DNA of 11,290 bases. It comes from CAZAGT01 sp964484515. Lineage in GTDB: Bacteria > Desulfobacterota > DSM-4660 > Desulfatiglandales > HGW-15. How positions within the stretch are numbered: the stretch's first letter is position 1; every line of letters starts with the position of its first letter. Below are positions 1-7,124 of the stretch, one piece after another. Below the pieces are notes generated by a model, which saw nothing but the letters and a program-made list of their open reading frames with translations, made no database searches and was not told the DNA's origin. Location: NCBI GenBank assembly GCA_964484515.1, contig CAZAGT010000160.1, forward strand, positions 1 through 11,290, in the 5' to 3' direction. The position numbers and the translations under genes were made by a program.

Positions 1-621
1 CCCAAGGGGTGTCCGGTGCGTCTTCCAGGCTACTTTTTGGCCGGAGGCCTGGTCCAAATAGGCTCCTTGGATACCCAGCGCAAGACCGAGGGCATCCTGT
101 TGCTTTACGATCGGCTTCTCCGTGTTCTTCGAGAAAAGAAGCAGCAATGCGATACACATGATCGTCGCGCCCAGGCAGACCTGCACAATATTCGGGTTCA
201 TCTTGGATAGATAGAGGCCGAGTATGGCGCCCACGATCGAACACGCGGAGGCGATCACGGCTACAGGGATGGCGAGGCGCAGGCTGGCAAGATTTCGTCG
301 CAGCAACCCGGGACCGGCTGCAAGCGCACCCGCCAGAGCAACCATCAGTCCTGCTCCTCTCACAAAATCGATATGGAATGGAAAAAACCCGCTTACCAGA
401 GGAACATAAAGGACGCCCCCGCCGACCCCCGCAAGGACGGCGATGATGCCCAGAGCAAAGCAGAAAACGAATAATATGAGAGGCCAAAACCACAGGGGCC
501 TCGTGACGCTCCCGCCGGCGGCCACATCATTGGCTGCCAGCCCTACCACGGGATGGGAAAGTATGATGAGGAGGGTCACTTTTGCTAAGAAACACCCTTT
601 TTGGAGACATTTCAGAGTCAT
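1..621 (-). CDS. TauE/SafE-family membrane exporter (partial, 3' end outside window)
   Basis: Integral membrane protein of the TauE/SafE family, which export sulfite, sulfonates or other small organic anions; the substrate cannot be read from the sequence. The frame is open from ATG at 621 to the left edge (207 codons). The start is supported by GGGGGAG about 9 nt upstream. Residues 1-31 look like a signal peptide or first membrane segment (basic start, hydrophobic core, LAA-ND boundary). Hydrophobic segments follow at about 44-64, 83-100, 105-130 and 140-160. The family's glycine-rich motif GVGGG lies at 65-69, followed by YVPL. The visible C-terminal part (GAYLDQASGQKVAW) is a polar loop. 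The gene diverges from the signalling operon starting at 861, so a shared control region and regulation by that system are possible; this is inference. The family call is firm, the substrate unknown. Confidence 0.85.
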   Translation of the reverse strand, partial: MTLKCLQKGCFLAKVTLLIILSHPVVGLAANDVAAGGSVTRPLWFWPLILFVFCFALGIIAVLAGVGGGVLYVPLVSGFFPFHIDFVRGAGLMVALAGALAAGPGLLRRNLASLRLAIPVAVIASACSIVGAILGLYLSKMNPNIVQVCLGATIMCIALLLLFSKNTEKPIVKQQDALGLALGIQGAYLDQASGQKVAWKTHRTPLG

Positions 622-860
622 TGGCCGGGACTCCCCCGTGCTGAACGTCGCCCTGCGGCACCGTTTTGAGCCTCAAAAGAGTTCGCGTGACGAGATATTG
701 GATTTCAAGGATATAGAATGTTACGTCTTCCGCTGATAGCGGATGCAACCCCAACCACAAGTCGTTCCAATAGACTAACTGTTTACATTTTAAACGGCGG
801 ATGTTCTAATATATAATATTTTTGCTGTCAATATTTTTGTCTTGTTGCATTTTAAAGCAC
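622..860. promoter_or_regulatory. Divergent control region between the exporter and signalling operons
   Basis: This 239-bp AT-rich gap lies between two divergent genes. A plausible sigma-70 promoter for the plus-strand operon is TTTAAA (789-794), a 17-bp spacer and a perfect TATAAT (812-817). Two short perfect inverted repeats are visible: TCCGCT-GAT-AGCGGA (729-743) and GTTTA-CATTT-TAAAC (781-795), the second overlapping the -35 element. Either could be an operator. No convincing promoter was found for the minus-strand gene, and no -24/-12 sigma-54 site. Confidence 0.45.
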
Positions 861-1214
861 ATGAAGATCCTTATTGTTGATGACGAAAAGAAGATTGCCA
901 ATTTGCTCGTGGAGAGGCTGACCCTGAGGGGTTGGACCGGGACGGCCGCTTATGACGGGACATCCGCCCTGTCGTGGCTCCAAAAAGAGACCTTTGACGG
1001 CATGATTTTGGATCTACGTCTGCCGGACATTGACGGAATCGAGGTGCTCAGGCAGACGAAGAAAGAATTTCCGGCCATAAAGGTCCTCATCCTGTCAGGC
1101 CACGCGAACGAGACCGATTTTGAGACCTGCCTCAAGCTGGGAGCCCAAGCCTGTTTTCATAAGCCTGCGGACATCTCGAAACTGACGGAAGCGCTGAGTG
1201 AGCCGGAGACCTAG
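861..1214 (+). CDS. Receiver-only (CheY-like) response regulator, copy 1
   Basis: A 117-residue stand-alone phosphoreceiver domain with no output domain. The acidic pocket D7-D8, phospho-acceptor D51 (in MILDLRLPD), S79 in the switch position and K101 (HKP) are all present, so it should be phosphorylatable. The ATG at 861 is chosen because the first beta strand (MKILIVDDE) begins there. An in-frame TTG at 822 would add an unconserved tail and sits at the predicted transcription start. The ribosome binding site is weak. The gene is first in a four-gene plus-strand operon and its end abuts or overlaps the kinase gene, which suggests translational coupling and a cognate pair. Without an output domain it must act by protein contact or pass its phosphate on. 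Receiver identity is firm; its partner is inferred from position. Confidence 0.9.
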   Translation: MKILIVDDEKKIANLLVERLTLRGWTGTAAYDGTSALSWLQKETFDGMILDLRLPDIDGIEVLRQTKKEFPAIKVLILSGHANETDFETCLKLGAQACFHKPADISKLTEALSEPET

Positions 1215-2943
1215 CGCAGTGAAAATATCGCAAGATTTCTGGACAAAATTCCGACCGAGATTCCTGGACAGCACGGCTCCGGCCCCCTCCGGATCCGTTC
1301 TTTTCAATTACAGAAAATTCTGGATTTTTTCTATCCTGCTACGCGCCTCGGTTTCACTCATTCCCATGAGCATCCTGCTCATCTTCAGTTACACCCTCGA
1401 AAATCAGGCCATTAGGAACGAGAATCGCTTGCGCATGGTCCGCGTGACGTCCAACGCGAGACGAGCCGTCACGTTCTTCCTCGAAGAACGGCTTGATGCC
1501 CTGAGGTTCCTGGCAAAGGAAATGAAATTCGAGACCCTCAAGGACTCGGCCGAGCTGGCGGAGATCTTGCGAAACCTGAAGATTGGGTTTGGCGGCTTTT
1601 TGGATCTCGGCCTGATAAATAGTGCCGGGATCCAGATCAGTTATGACGGTCCTTTTGACCTTGAAGGGAAGAACTACGAGGACCATACGTGGTATATAGA
1701 ATGTGTCAAGGCCGGATCGTTTGTCAGCGAAGTATTTCGGGGCTATCGCGGTCTGCCTCATATGATCATTGCCTTGAGGATGCCCCTATCGAACGGGGAT
1801 TTTTATATCTTGCGCGCGACCTTGGATATGAAAAAACTAGCCCAGATCCTCTCTTCCCTGGAAATCAGCAAGAAAGGCGACGCTTTTCTTGCCAACTCCA
1901 AGGGATTGCTTCAAACGCCTTCAAGGTATTATGGTAATGTCCTGGAAAGAATCGAACTGCCGATACCCGCATATTCACCCCGCTCGGAAGTCCTAGAGAC
2001 GCGGGATAAGACCGGCAATCGAATCTTGCTTGGGTATGCCTACATCGAAAACTCTCCCTACATCCTCGTGTTGGTCAAACGAAGTGAAGAGATCATGGAA
2101 GGATGGCGTTCGATTCGAAGGCAAATTAATTGGTTCTTTGCGACAAGCGTTATCGTTATCCTTGTCTTAGTGCTCGGTATATCCACCCTTATGGTAAACA
2201 AGATTTATGACGCCGATCTGACGCGACTGAAGGCCATGGAGAGGCTGGAGAGCTCGAGCAGGCTGATATCCATAGGGCGATTGGCGGCGGGTGTTGCTCA
2301 TGAAATAAACAACCCGTTGGCCATCATTGGTGAAAACGCTGGCCTTATCAAAGATCTCTTCACCCTGAAAAAGGAATACAAGGACGACCCACGTCTGATG
2401 CAGATCATCGATGACGTGTTGGAATCGGTGGAGCGGTGCGGCGAGGTCACGAGACAACTGTTGGGTTTCGCCAGGCACTTCGAACCCGAGATCACGCCCC
2501 TTCAAATAGGTCAAGTCCTCCAAGAAGTTCTCTCGTTTCTTAAGAAAGAGGCTTCCTATCGCAATATATCAATCCTTCTCGACATTCCGGAAGACCTACC
2601 GGTTGTCTATTCCGATCACGGGAAGTTGCAGCAAATATTTTTAAACCTTGTCAACAATGCTTTCCAGGCGATGAAAGATGGCGGTCGACTTCTAATCTCG
2701 GCGCGGGAACGAGAAAAAGGGAAAGTGAGTGTGAGCATAACGGACGACGGATGCGGAATATCGGAAGAGGATCAGAAGACCATTTTTGAGCCTTTTTTCA
2801 CCACGAGAGTCTCGAAAGGTGGAACAGGGCTTGGACTGTCCATTACGTACGGCCTTTTACGGAAGCTTAAGGGGGACATTTCCGTACGCAGCAAGCTTGG
2901 CGAGGGGACGACGTTTACGATCGACTTGCCCATAACCCCATAG
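1198..2943 (+). CDS. Membrane sensor histidine kinase with dCache-like periplasmic domain
   Basis: Autophosphorylating sensor kinase. Residues are counted from GTG 1198 (581 aa). TM1 lies at about 40-66. The extracytoplasmic region at about 70-300 resembles a double-Cache sensor (GKNYEDHTWY, then FVSEVFRGYRGLP and IALRMPL), a fold that usually binds small organic ligands. TM2 is at about 311-333. A HisKA domain follows with H368 in the H-box (GVAHEINNPLA). The ATPase domain has N-box NLVNNA (483-488), G1 DDGCG (516-520), F-box EPFF (531-534) and G2 GGTGLGLS (541-548), so it looks fully active. There is no clear HAMP domain, only a short linker. GTG 1219 is an equally good start, with GGAGA about 10 nt upstream; it removes seven residues and the 17-nt overlap with the preceding gene. 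The ligand is unknown. Confidence 0.92.
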   Translation: MSRRPSAVKISQDFWTKFRPRFLDSTAPAPSGSVLFNYRKFWIFSILLRASVSLIPMSILLIFSYTLENQAIRNENRLRMVRVTSNARRAVTFFLEERLDALRFLAKEMKFETLKDSAELAEILRNLKIGFGGFLDLGLINSAGIQISYDGPFDLEGKNYEDHTWYIECVKAGSFVSEVFRGYRGLPHMIIALRMPLSNGDFYILRATLDMKKLAQILSSLEISKKGDAFLANSKGLLQTPSRYYGNVLERIELPIPAYSPRSEVLETRDKTGNRILLGYAYIENSPYILVLVKRSEEIMEGWRSIRRQINWFFATSVIVILVLVLGISTLMVNKIYDADLTRLKAMERLESSSRLISIGRLAAGVAHEINNPLAIIGENAGLIKDLFTLKKEYKDDPRLMQIIDDVLESVERCGEVTRQLLGFARHFEPEITPLQIGQVLQEVLSFLKKEASYRNISILLDIPEDLPVVYSDHGKLQQIFLNLVNNAFQAMKDGGRLLISAREREKGKVSVSITDDGCGISEEDQKTIFEPFFTTRVSKGGTGLGLSITYGLLRKLKGDISVRSKLGEGTTFTIDLPITP

Positions 2944-2956
2944 GAAGAGATCCGCA

Positions 2957-3310
2957 ATGAAAGTCCTGATTGTTGATGACGAGGAGAAGTTCGTCGCGGC
3001 GCTGGCTCAAAGACTGGTGATACGCGGGATAGAGGCCGACTGGACAACCACCTATGGCGAGGCCCTGTCGAAGGTTGAGACGAAAAGATACGATGTCGCC
3101 GTGCTGGACGTGAAGATGCCCGGCATGAGCGGCATCGAGCTGAAAAGAAGACTCGAAAAAGTGGATCCTGGCCTGAAGTTTATTCTGGTTACAGGTCACG
3201 GCTCCGAAGAAGACTACGATATCGGGCGCAAGGAGTCCGTTTCCTACATCATGAAGCCCTTCAAGATTGAGACGCTTCTCGACAACCTCGAGCAAGCCCT
3301 GAACCGTTAG
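2957..3310 (+). CDS. Receiver-only (CheY-like) response regulator, copy 2
   Basis: A second 117-residue receiver without output domain, 13 bp after the kinase stop, with GGAAGAGA upstream of ATG 2957. D7-D8, acceptor D51 (VLDVKMPG), T79 in the switch position and K100 (MKPF) are conserved. It has the same length as the first receiver but is clearly diverged, for example SYIMKPFK where copy 1 has ACFHKPAD. The alpha4 region (DIGRKESVSY) lacks the usual Gly-Ala turn and looks slightly shortened. Two different receivers flanking one kinase suggest a branched relay or a phosphate-sink arrangement; this is inferred from gene order. Receiver assignment is firm. Confidence 0.9.
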   Translation: MKVLIVDDEEKFVAALAQRLVIRGIEADWTTTYGEALSKVETKRYDVAVLDVKMPGMSGIELKRRLEKVDPGLKFILVTGHGSEEDYDIGRKESVSYIMKPFKIETLLDNLEQALNR

Positions 3311-3334
3311 ACGAGTGAATTTCAGAGGAATCGC

Positions 3335-4015
3335 ATGAAAAAAGAGATTGGCAAGATCTGCGCCGAGGGGCTTTCCTTCTTTGGAATAACCAATAGGCTG
3401 ATATCCCATGAGTTGAAAAATACCCTGGCCATCATTTCCGAAACGTTGGGGCTCATGGAAGAGCTGGTGGAATTATCGGGCAGGGGTATCGAGCTGAAAC
3501 CGGAAAAACTCCGTTCTCTGAGCGCAAGCATCATTGAGGAAGTTGAACGGGCGAATGCCATTGCCAAAAACATGAATGCCCTTGCTCACAGTGTTGATGA
3601 ATTTGTAGGAGACGTCGACATCCGTAGGGCAGTGATCCTCATGATTGAGCTCTCCCAATACGAAGCCGCCGTGAAGAACACCAAACTGCAGCTTGAGGCC
3701 GGCAAGCCGTGCTCAATATGCACGAGCCCCTTCTTCCTTGCCAATCTCGTCTTTCGCCTCATCAACACCGCATCACAGCACATCGGTCCAAAAGATGAAA
3801 TCCGAGTCTCCTGCCGGCCTGTGAATAACGGTGTCAGCGTCATTCTTTCCGGGCTGCCCTCCAGACCGATCGAAGGATTTCCGACCGCGACGGATACCTT
3901 CCTCGCCGAGTCGCTGTCCGCCGAAATATCGTTCAACCTCGCAGCCGGTGAATTGTGTCTCGCCCTTCCCGAAAGGATAGGTGAGACTCCAATCCAAATC
4001 CTTCACCGTCGGTAA
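3335..4015 (+). CDS. Kinase-like phosphotransferase candidate: HisKA-type His domain with degenerate, motif-less ATPase domain
   Basis: A 226-residue soluble protein, 24 bp after receiver 2, with AGAGGAA before ATG 3335. Residues 18-40 form an H-box-like helix (RLISHELKNTLAII, H25), followed by a second helix at about 58-88, as in a kinase dimerisation/phosphoacceptor domain. The C-terminal part (about 95-215) can be laid over a kinase ATPase domain: FFLANLVFRLINTA (133-146) sits where the N-box belongs. It has neither a DxGxG G1 box nor a GxGxG G2 box, and no lid, so ATP binding and autophosphorylation look impossible. This is the architecture of ChpT-type histidine phosphotransferases, which descend from kinases. 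The inferred role is to move phosphate between the receivers of this operon, or from them to an output regulator elsewhere. An inactive kinase acting as phosphatase or scaffold is the alternative. No signal peptide or membrane segment was seen. Confidence 0.72.
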   Translation: MKKEIGKICAEGLSFFGITNRLISHELKNTLAIISETLGLMEELVELSGRGIELKPEKLRSLSASIIEEVERANAIAKNMNALAHSVDEFVGDVDIRRAVILMIELSQYEAAVKNTKLQLEAGKPCSICTSPFFLANLVFRLINTASQHIGPKDEIRVSCRPVNNGVSVILSGLPSRPIEGFPTATDTFLAESLSAEISFNLAAGELCLALPERIGETPIQILHRR

Positions 4016-4250
4016 TCTCCGGGCGATCCCTTCAAACCCATGGCTCTCCGATGCAAGGAGTCGCTCGAAGCCGGCGGCGAGATCCTCCGCATTTGAAAAG
4101 AGTCAAGCGGTTTCCAGAAAAGACGATGGAGGTGACCCTTTAGAAGAGATCGGGAGGCCGTCCCATTGAAATGGTGGGATTGATAGTTATTTGTATAAAT
4201 AGATTGCCAATGGATGGCAAAAAAGACCGTATCCCTGGAGTATGAAGAGC
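4016..4250 (+). promoter_or_regulatory. Gap between the signalling operon and copZ with a candidate operator
   Basis: These 235 bp carry no convincing gene. The reading frame of the preceding gene stays open for 26 sense codons after its stop. Inverted repeats are CCATT-GA-AATGG (4163-4174) and TTGCCA-ATGGA-TGGCAA (4204-4220). The second lies 30 bp before the copZ start, just after an AT-rich TATAAA (4194-4199) that could be a -10 box, although no well-spaced -35 is visible. A copper-responsive operator here is plausible. The sequence does not match the usual CueR, CsoR or CopY operator patterns that I know. Confidence 0.35.
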
Positions 4251-4463
4251 ATGGAAAAGATGAGGTTTTCGATACCCAACATCAGTTGCGGCCATTGCGT
4301 GAAGACCATCGAAAGAGAATTGGGGGAGATCGATGGCGTTTCAAGGGTGGATGGCGACGCCGCCACAAAAGAGGTCACCGTTGAATGGGTCCCACCGGCC
4401 AGTCTCGAGGGCATCAAGTCAACCTTACGAGAGATCAATTTCCCCGTTGCCGACGAAACGTGA
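4251..4463 (+). CDS. copZ: CopZ-like copper chaperone (single HMA domain)
   Basis: A 70-residue heavy-metal-associated domain protein that binds Cu(I) and hands it to the membrane ATPase encoded next. The metal site is ISCGHC (about residues 11-16), with the two Cys in a CxxC and the CGHC variant common in bacterial CopZ. The rest follows the beta-alpha-beta-beta-alpha-beta pattern, with DGVSRVDGD and KEVTVEW strands. ATG 4251 is preferred because GGAG at 4237-4240 lies 10 nt upstream. ATG 4242 is in frame but only one base from that Shine-Dalgarno sequence. The gene precedes copA by 89 bp on the same strand, the classic chaperone-exporter pairing. Mercury or zinc chaperones share the fold, but the neighbour argues for copper. 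Confidence 0.88.
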   Translation: MEKMRFSIPNISCGHCVKTIERELGEIDGVSRVDGDAATKEVTVEWVPPASLEGIKSTLREINFPVADET

Positions 4464-4552
4464 GACGGCCGTGGCGTTAACTCTTGATCTTGGTCACGGC
4501 TTGCTCCCGGTGGCCTATGCGCAATAGTCTTACTTCAATCGAGTCGTATCCG

Positions 4553-7000
4553 ATGGCAGAAAAACACCTTACCCTTCCCATTACCGGGATGAGCTGTGCC
4601 AACTGCGCCCTCAATATCGAGCGAAGTCTCAAAAGGCTGGACGGCATCAGCGATGTTCGGGTGAACTTCGCCTCGGAAAAGGCGACCGTCGCGTATGATC
4701 CCAGCCAGGTCAAAACGCAGGATATCCTGAGGCTCATTAATGATGCGGGTTACGGCGTGGCTAAGGCGATTGTTGATCTCCCGGTGATGGGGATGACCTG
4801 CGCCAATTGCGCCGCAACCGTTGAGCGGACCCTCAACAAAAAGGTACCCGGCGTAGTCCGGGCCACGGTCAACTTCGCGACCGAAACCGCCCACGTGGAA
4901 TACATGCCGGAACTCAGTACCATCGATGACATGATCACGGCCGTCAAGGCGGCGGGATTCGAGGTCATTCGACCTGATGATGCCTCGGAGATCGAGGATG
5001 TGGAGCTTGCGGCGCGCAGGGCCGATATCAGAATTCAGACCCGCAGATTCATTGTGGGCATTGCCTTTGCAGTGCCGCTCTTCTTCCTCAGTATGGCAAG
5101 AGATCTCGGAATGGTCGGCACCTGGAGCTATGCCCCCTGGGTCAACTGGGCATTCCTGATCCTGGCCACCCCGGTGCAGTTTTATACCGGCTGGGATTAT
5201 TACATCGGCTCCCTCAAGAGCCTCAGAAACCGGACCGCCAACATGGACGTCCTGGTCGCCCTTGGGTCTTCCGTCGCCTATTTTTATTCTCTGGCCGTGC
5301 TCCTTCTTCCGAATCTGGGGGGCCACGTCTATTTTGAAACCTCGGCCGTCATCATCACCCTGATCAAGCTCGGCAAGATGCTCGAATCCCGCACCAAAGG
5401 GCGAACCGGAGGAGCGATTCGCAGTCTGATGGCCCTGCGTCCAAGGGTCGCCGTCATCCTGGAGGATGAAAGGGAGAAAGAAATCCCGCTCTCCATGGTC
5501 AAGGTGTCTGATGTCTTCGTCGTCCGTCCCGGTGAGAGCATACCCGTAGATGGAGTAGTCCTGGAGGGGCAATCGAGTGTCGACGAATCCATGCTAACGG
5601 GAGAGGCGATGCCCATCGACAAGGAGAGCGGAGATCCGGTAACCGGGGGGACCATCAACGGAGAGGGGCGCCTCACGTGCCAAGCCCTTAAGGTCGGTAA
5701 GGAGACGGCCCTGGCCGAGATCATCCGACTGGTCCAGGAGGCGCAGGGCAGCAAGGCCCCCATCCAAGCCTTGGCAGACCGGGTCGCGGCGGTCTTTGTG
5801 CCTACCGTCCTGGCGCTGGCGCTCCTCACCTTCGCCCTCTGGTGGACGGCAAGCGGCGAATTCGTCCCCGCGATGATCAGGATGGTGGCCGTCCTGGTCA
5901 TCGCCTGTCCCTGTGCCCTCGGTCTTGCGACCCCCACCGCAATCATGGCAGGAACCGGCAAGGGAGCCGAGCAAGGGATCCTTTTCAAGAACGCAGAGGC
6001 CCTGGAAATGGCGACCCGGCTAGATACGATGGTCGTAGACAAGACGGGCACCCTTACTTCGGGCAAACCCGCGGTGGTCGATGTGATCTCCTTGAACGGC
6101 CTCTCTGAGGAGAGGGCCGATATCCTGAGTTTTGCCGGGTCGGTGGAAAAGGGGTCGGAACACCCCCTCGGTCGAGCCATTGTCAAGGAGGCAGAGGCCA
6201 GGGACATTCAACTCTTTGAGCCGGAGGCCTTCAAGGCCGTCCGGGGAAGAGGTGTTCAGGCCGGAATCAAAGGGCGGATCGTCTTGGTAGGGCAACCGGA
6301 TTGGCTTGCTGAAAAAGGAGTAGACACCGAGCCGGCAAAACGACAGCTGAAATCCTTACGAGATCAAGGAAAAACCGTCATGCTGGTTGCCGTGGAAGGA
6401 ACGGTCGCCGGCCTCGTTGCCGTTGCCGACACCTTGAAACCCGAATCCGCAGAGGCGGTGGCCGACCTGCGTCGGCTGGACCTGAAGGTGGTCATGATGA
6501 CCGGCGATCATGCCCTGACGGCCAAGGCGATCGCGACGGAGGTCGGTGTGGATGACATGGTCGCAGAGGTCCGGCCCGAAGACAAGTCTCAAAGAATCAA
6601 GGAATTTCAAATAGCAGGCGCGAGGGTCGGGATGGTCGGTGACGGCATCAATGACGCGCCGGCCCTGGCCCAGGCCGATGTGGGGATGGCCATCGGCACC
6701 GGTACCGACGTTGCGATCGACAGCGGAGATGTCATTCTCGTCAGCGGCAACCTCAAGGGGATCGCCAAGGCCATTCGAATCAGCAGGGCGACCATGACCA
6801 CGATCAAACAAAACCTTTTTTGGGCCTTCTTTTACAATGCCGCCCTCATCCCGATCGCGGCCGGCATCCTCTATCCCTATGACGTCTTTCCCTCCTTTCT
6901 CAGGCAGCTGCACCCTATCCTGGCCGCCTTTGCCATGGCCTTCAGCAGCATCAGCGTCGTTACCAACAGCCTGCGGCTTTCGAGGGTCAAAACAGCGTGA
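4553..7000 (+). CDS. copA: Cu(I)-exporting P1B-1-type ATPase CopA
   Basis: Copper pump of the inner membrane (815 aa from ATG 4553) using ATP to export cytosolic Cu(I). Two N-terminal HMA domains carry GMSCANC (12-18) and GMTCANC (80-86). The actuator motif TGEA is at 349-352 and the membrane metal site CPC at 452-454. The phosphorylation motif DKTGT has D496, the nucleotide-binding SEHP contains H537-P538, and GDGIND is at 696-701. The late membrane helices contain YN (761-762) and MAFSS (795-799), the residue set that marks the Cu(I) subgroup P1B-1. The ATG at 4553 puts the first HMA strand at the N-terminus. Upstream in-frame starts (TTG 4484, ATG 4517) would add an unconserved tail. None of the starts has a strong Shine-Dalgarno sequence, so coupling to copZ is possible. 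Length and motifs are complete. Confidence 0.96.
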   Translation: MAEKHLTLPITGMSCANCALNIERSLKRLDGISDVRVNFASEKATVAYDPSQVKTQDILRLINDAGYGVAKAIVDLPVMGMTCANCAATVERTLNKKVPGVVRATVNFATETAHVEYMPELSTIDDMITAVKAAGFEVIRPDDASEIEDVELAARRADIRIQTRRFIVGIAFAVPLFFLSMARDLGMVGTWSYAPWVNWAFLILATPVQFYTGWDYYIGSLKSLRNRTANMDVLVALGSSVAYFYSLAVLLLPNLGGHVYFETSAVIITLIKLGKMLESRTKGRTGGAIRSLMALRPRVAVILEDEREKEIPLSMVKVSDVFVVRPGESIPVDGVVLEGQSSVDESMLTGEAMPIDKESGDPVTGGTINGEGRLTCQALKVGKETALAEIIRLVQEAQGSKAPIQALADRVAAVFVPTVLALALLTFALWWTASGEFVPAMIRMVAVLVIACPCALGLATPTAIMAGTGKGAEQGILFKNAEALEMATRLDTMVVDKTGTLTSGKPAVVDVISLNGLSEERADILSFAGSVEKGSEHPLGRAIVKEAEARDIQLFEPEAFKAVRGRGVQAGIKGRIVLVGQPDWLAEKGVDTEPAKRQLKSLRDQGKTVMLVAVEGTVAGLVAVADTLKPESAEAVADLRRLDLKVVMMTGDHALTAKAIATEVGVDDMVAEVRPEDKSQRIKEFQIAGARVGMVGDGINDAPALAQADVGMAIGTGTDVAIDSGDVILVSGNLKGIAKAIRISRATMTTIKQNLFWAFFYNAALIPIAAGILYPYDVFPSFLRQLHPILAAFAMAFSSISVVTNSLRLSRVKTA

Positions 7001-7025
7001 AACGTGCGTCTTTTCTTTGTCAAGG

Positions 7026-7039
7026 TTGACTTAAGTCAA
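7026..7039. promoter_or_regulatory. Crp/Fnr-family (HcpR-type) operator upstream of hcp
   Basis: A perfect 14-bp palindrome, TTGACTTAAGTCAA, centred about 92 bp before the hcp start codon. It fits the TTGAC-N4-GTCAA pattern that I associate with HcpR, the Crp/Fnr-type regulator of hcp genes in sulfate reducers, and differs from the Fnr half-site TTGAT. A -10-like TACCGT (7062-7067) would put transcription start near 7073, with the operator centre at about -41, the usual place for an activator of this family. The palindrome is seen directly; the regulator assignment is from memory. Confidence 0.7.
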
Positions 7040-7057
7040 TGCCCCCTGACGGCGGAT

Positions 7058-7095
7058 ACGCTACCGTAGCGTTACAAGCCGGCGAAAAGCCGCTT
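7058..7095 (+). promoter_or_regulatory. Two adjacent hairpins between copA and hcp
   Basis: ACGCTA-CCG-TAGCGT (7058-7072) is a perfect 6-bp inverted repeat with a 3-nt loop. AAG-c-CGGC-GAAAA-GCCG-CTT (7076-7095) is a GC-rich stem with one bulged base, followed by only three T residues. They may form part of the hcp leader, an operator overlapping the start site, or a weak terminator for copA. The sequence does not decide between these. Confidence 0.35.
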
Positions 7096-7124
7096 TCCTA
7101 CTACTCGATAAAGGAGGAGTTCAA

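Noticed and set aside
443..736. Plus-strand open frame over the exporter start and control region
   Set aside because: It covers the signal-peptide coding region of the TauE/SafE gene on the other strand and its product looks random.
740..765. Sigma-54 (-24/-12) promoter on the minus strand before the exporter gene
   Set aside because: GG and GC elements are present but 8 bp apart instead of the required 10, so the spacing is wrong.
4535..5572. Long minus-strand open frame (345 codons) opposite copA
   Set aside because: It lies wholly opposite the motif-complete CopA frame. Its product is low in hydrophobic order and rich in His, Gly, Asp and Arg, typical of an antisense shadow in GC-rich DNA, and it has no recognisable domain.
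5329..6207. Second minus-strand open frame (292 codons) opposite copA
   Set aside because: Ser/Ala/Arg/Thr-rich shadow of the conserved CopA core, with no domain and no ribosome binding site context.
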